From contig NC_058496.1 of assembly GCF_020382885.2 (NCBI RefSeq), positions 8,362,501 through 8,426,500 on the forward strand: DNA of 64,000 bases, written 5' to 3'. This document shows, piece after piece, positions 59,601 to 64,000 of the stretch. The stretch comes from Scatophagus argus. Taxonomy: Eukaryota; Chordata; Actinopteri; Scatophagidae. The position numbers and the translations under genes were made by a program. How positions within the stretch are numbered: position 1 is the first letter of the stretch; every line of letters starts with the position of its first letter. The notes below the pieces were generated by a model, which worked only from the letters and a program-made list of their open reading frames with translations, was not told the origin of the DNA and searched no databases.

Positions 59601-62600
59601 ATGTGTACGCGAGTCTTCCTCCACAGTTTTGTCGACACCATGATGGCATCTTCATCTGCACGGTCTTGCTGAGTCAGACCCTGATTCCCCTCTCACTCCC
59701 CTCCCCTCCTCTGCCGCACACCTTCCATCATCATGTTATCTACACTAAAGCAGCAGAGTGGCTTCAATGTATGTGGAGCTCTGTGTTAACATATAAGATG
59801 TTTCTACAGGGCTGCTTTCTAACAGTTCATATCTGCTGCCTCAGAGCCCAGATGCTGAGCTACCTGGCATATCAGAGATTGACTTGTTAATTAATATTTA
59901 ATACAAGGAATTAAGGGAGATGCTCTCATTAGTAAAGGCAAGGGCTTAGGCAAGGATTAAAAAAATACTGCTGTCCATTGCTTCACTGCCAAATGCTGCC
60001 TCACACACATCCAAATTCAATTGCACACGCGCTCACACACTCGTATACGCATCAACACACACCTTCACCTACAGTGCAGTACATGCAGGTGCATAACACA
60101 CACGCTCGCTCACAATCAACACGCACATATGCAGCTCACACCTTCCAGATGCAGGCGTACAGGTCAGGCAGCGGTATACTCAAACTGAACAAGGTCGTGC
60201 ACCTCGTCGTCCGACCATTGGGTGGGTGGAGGGGGCAAAGTTGTTTATACTTTCTTTAAACAATATATATTATTATTGAAAATGACACTGGAATCATACA
60301 TTAATTGCAATGGTTACTGTGTCTTACACACCCACCACTCTGCAGTAGAATCATTTTCAGTCCCAATGCTATGAATACTTCCAGTAACTTCAGATCTCAC
60401 TCTGTATTGTTTGAAAAGGTCATCAACTTTTACTTTGTCTCGACTCTTTACTCCTGGCTGTGGTGGGCTGCAGTCTAATCCAGTATGAGATTTCAAGTTA
60501 CTCGTTACGGTACATAATAATGCTAGCACTAATACAGATCAGTGGTATTAGCCAAAAACACCCTTTGTCTGAGGTTTAATCGTGGAGGGCAGCAAGAAAT
60601 TAAATTACAATTGTGGTATTTTTTAAATGTCCTTAAATTCTGTGAGTTACACTCTTTTTCGAAGAGTTTTTATTATTTGTAAAAAATTAAAGATTTAAAA
60701 GCAAATCTTTAGTCTTCTCTAAACAAATAAAATGTATATGATATTACAGGCACAGGAAGCTTAGATATTTGTGGAACAACAGCCTCGCAGGTTTAACTTG
60801 TCAACACTGAGCAGATCTGTCCTGGTTATTGTTCACATTTGTTTTTGATCGTAACTCTCCATTCTTGGACAGTCGACCAGGTCTTCATCACTGCTTATGT
60901 TGAAACGGTGGAAGTAGGAATGTCATGAAATTTGTGGCAGACTAACTGTGCATACCTCTACACTGACTATATAAACACTGAAAGACTGTCCATTTCAAAG
61001 CAGTTCTCTACAGCTCTCAGACTTTCCGACCAGCACTTCCTTTGGAGTATACTTGCACATTTCACCATGCACTCTGCGCATTCACCTAAAACACATGCAC
61101 ATGCACGCATGCATGCACATTGATTGTCTCAGTTTTTCTCTTTCTCTCCCTCTCTCTCTCTTTATATCAAGGAAAAATACAAAAACAAAAACTCAAACTG
61201 AAAACTCAAACTGATGACACCTAAGGCGCCTTAGTTTAGGAAAAAAAAATGAAAAGGTTTTTTAAAAAGTCAAGGAATAAAACAAAAGTGGGCAAAGGAA
61301 CACAAGTCATAAATGAGATGACCTGAAGGCAAAGATCTTAAAGCTTAAAATATTTAATAGCATTAAAATAAAATAGATCAAAAAGTAAAATAAATTGTTG
61401 AATAGTCTGGCATTTAGGAAGGGTCGGGGGGGTGAAATGGTCTAGAATCCTTAATCCATAACAAGCTAAACACTGAGTGGGAGGTTCGACGTATCTTCAC
61501 GTTGCTTTGGGACAAAATAAGCACATTTCTGTTGTCTGAACAGGTAATATTCACATATCATCATCCAGTGACCGGCACTGTGACAAAAATCTTCTCATTT
61601 CAGCTTTATTATTATTATTCTTGTGGGCACCTTGAGAAAAACACAGATATGTACATTTACACTTATGCTAGTTTGAAATGTCTTTAAGAAAATTTCAACC
61701 CTGTATGGTGAACCTGCCCTGTAGGTGTGGTCTGCATTTGTAAAGCCATTTAGATTTCAGTTACTTGGGATGACTCCTCTGAAAGTTTTTTTTATTGTTT
61801 TGTTTTTTGTTTTTTTTTATGGGCCAGATTGTTCCCATGAGGCGTCTCACTGTAGCAAAAAGCTGGAGAAGATCGGTTCTTAATGGGTCAGCAAGACAAG
61901 GAGAATCCTGCTCTCCTGTCCTTTTCCTAAAGTTGGTATCTGGCCAACTGAGACATTATTACACGACTTCTGCAGTTTTGTATAATAGCGGCAAAGCCCC
62001 CTCTAACCTTTAATTTGAATTCTGCGAAGCTGGAATCAATAACCCTGGGACAAAAAAATGAGAGTTGCAATATCTGAATACGCCATGGCCTTTCACATGT
62101 AAATTAAACTCTGCCCCCCTAGCCGAAACAAATTACAGCCAACTGCTGGTGGCTGGACATGAATGGGCTTCCTAATGTAGTCTGCATTTACAGTGGGCTG
62201 GGGAGCAGCTGGAAGAGAGAAACCGAGACGGGAGAATTTATGTGACAGTGCAGAGTGTGACAGTTTGCTTTTTTTTCATATTGAGTCTGCCATGCAGCCG
62301 TACTGTGACGAATGGGGCTTGGCTCCCTGAGCATCTGTCTCAGAGGACTCACTGAGGGGTAATTAGAGCTGTGGGATGATAAGGGATATTCTCCAGGCCC
62401 ACTAAAGTGGCAAAGGGGACAGGGCCTTTACACAGACCTCGGACATGTCACAATTCTACTTTACAGGAGGGGGTGGGACGGGTCAGGGGCGTTTAAATGA
62501 AGCGGGAGATTTTGGTGTAAATTAAATCAGCCCGCTGGGAAAAGAGTCATGGTTTATGGGACCAGTTTAAAGATGGCTGAGAGCTTAATGTCACCAAGCC

Positions 62601-64000
62601 GCTGACCAATCTGCATGATTTAACATGCTCACGCTACACTTAAAACTGAGAACAGTAAATAAGAAATAGCACTTCTTGGGTTTTATTTTCCTTTGCTCCA
62701 GCATCAGTTATAAGATTGTTTTTATTGCATCAATTGGTGAGATCTCAGAATGCAGCAATTTCACTACAACAAAGGGTAACAAACACAAGTGACCAGAGCA
62801 TCAGGAAATAAACCCCCAGGTTGGTTGAATATATTTGCAAAGACAGACTACTCTTATAAGCCATGTATCACACGAACTGGACACAGAAATCCAAGATGGC
62901 AACCATTCACTTGACTGAAACCAAAGTTTGTTTTATATCAAGATAACTTCATTAAAAATTATTTTACAAGTATAAAAGCTTGGATTAAAAATTCAGAATA
63001 AGAAAATTAAATAGTAACCGAGTAGGGTAAGTTTTAGTGTGTGCAATGAGGGATTACTGGTGACTTAACAGATGCAAATTAAAATATTAAAATAAAAATA
63101 AACAGACCAAACTGTTGGCTTGTTTACAACCTGTATGATCATCCGATTACTTGTGTTTGTTGCTCTGTTGTGACCTTTTTTTTTTTAACAATTTTGCTGT
63201 AAAATTCGGCTTTCAGTAATTACTTTGGTGAGTACAATGTTCTCTGGCAAACTGAAGAAGAAGTTGAGGGTTGTGAGCAAAAAGGGACATTGTGTCATTT
63301 TTGTTTTAGTGCACACAAGTTGAGGAAAGGGCCAGTGAGGGGGGACTGGGTTCTTTTAGACGATCTCTCACTGCACCAGTCTTTCTCTCTGCTCCGACCC
63401 AGCAACCCACCATACTTCCCTCTGTATCCCTTTCCTCAATTCATTTCATACCATTTATGTTAACTGCAAACGATGAGTTCATCCTACATTCTTAAGAGGT
63501 TGATATTGTTTGGACACATGAAAAAACGTCACACTGGGTCTACAGTCCCAGCTGCACTGAGTAAGGGTGGTGTATTTGTTCCCAACTGACAGATAAAGGT
63601 AAACAAATCAAAACATCCTCTTTCACTCATTTAAAGAAGAAAATCGGAAAAAAAAGGAAAAATGCACACGCATTCAAGATCATCACCAAGGGAAAGACAA
63701 TACTCCATATTGTTATGTGTTGGGCCAATGGCCACAGAATCTGGGACTGATAAATGCTTTACATGCTTGTCCAGTTGCCCTCTATGTGTTACCTTCATTT
63801 CTGTGTTAAATGTGTTCACCCCAACTTTGTTTTTAGCCATTTGTTCTTATATCTCCGCACTGCCAAATGGTAATACTTTGTCAGCTGAAAGTGGTATAAC
63901 TGAGGTCCAAAAAAGGGTAACCTAATGACGCTCCAGAGTGTTTGGGAGCAATATGGAGATCGGAAGAGCGGGTTTAGGAATTTGACATGAGAGCAAGGGG
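56674..64000. other. Upstream/intergenic DNA, no gene recognised
   Basis: Reading frames on both strands are short and resemble no family. No tRNA or rRNA was seen. Two stretches, about 57860-58010 and 62040-62640, are less AT-rich and of higher complexity than their surroundings and could be conserved non-coding elements. Short (CA)n tracts occur near 57538-57552. Confidence 0.35.

Overview
The window is vertebrate nuclear DNA, most likely from a percomorph-type teleost. Coding sequence lies in many short exons with GT-AG introns. The intergenic and intronic DNA is AT-rich with many CA/GT microsatellites and short inverted-repeat (MITE-like) elements. The proteins are recognisable vertebrate families. 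No bacterial-style operon, CRISPR array, rRNA or tRNA gene was seen. All exon coordinates were read by eye from splice sites, reading-frame phase and remembered protein families; no database search was run.

Layout. (1) 492-2818, plus strand: a seven-exon mitochondrial deoxyguanosine kinase (dguok). (2) 3763-5512, plus strand: a complete three-exon Nodal-family ligand with its own TATA box, most likely southpaw (spaw), starting about 450 bp past the dguok poly(A) signal. (3) 5.5-9.1 kb: spaw 3' UTR, then gene-free DNA with a repeated segment and a 318-bp terminal-inverted-repeat element. (4) 9757-12152, minus strand: three-exon translational repressor 4E-BP1 (eif4ebp1), tail-to-tail with spaw. 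(5) about 12.98-54.8 kb, minus strand: ankyrin-1 (ank1), with 41 coding exons resolved end to end plus a candidate first coding exon. In transcription order it holds 24 ankyrin repeats (47.4-38.9 kb), a linker, the ZU5/UPA spectrin-binding module (34.7-30.3 kb), a death domain (30.1-29.2 kb), a C-terminal regulatory domain (23.8-22.6 kb), an internal muscle-type promoter and first exon for small ankyrin 1 (21.3 kb), shared 3' exons, and a long 3' UTR. (6) 54.8-64 kb: no convincing coding exon; this is the upstream flank of ank1, with a cluster of GATA motifs and another inverted-repeat element.

The genes act in separate processes: mitochondrial dNTP salvage (dguok), left-right and mesendoderm signalling (nodal), mTORC1-controlled cap-dependent translation (eif4ebp1), and spectrin membrane skeleton or sarcoplasmic-reticulum anchoring (ank1). 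Their linkage is informative. In mammals NODAL sits beside EIF4EBP2, whereas EIF4EBP1 and ANK1 share human 8p. A nodal beside eif4ebp1 and ank1 therefore looks like the other ancient copy of a nodal-4E-BP pair.

The most useful points for follow-up are the displaced cysteine in the Nodal ligand domain, FoxH1/Smad-like motifs in nodal intron 1, the fully resolved ank1 model with a GC-AG intron and two possible C-termini, the candidate first exon and GATA cluster, and three or more unclassified inverted-repeat elements.
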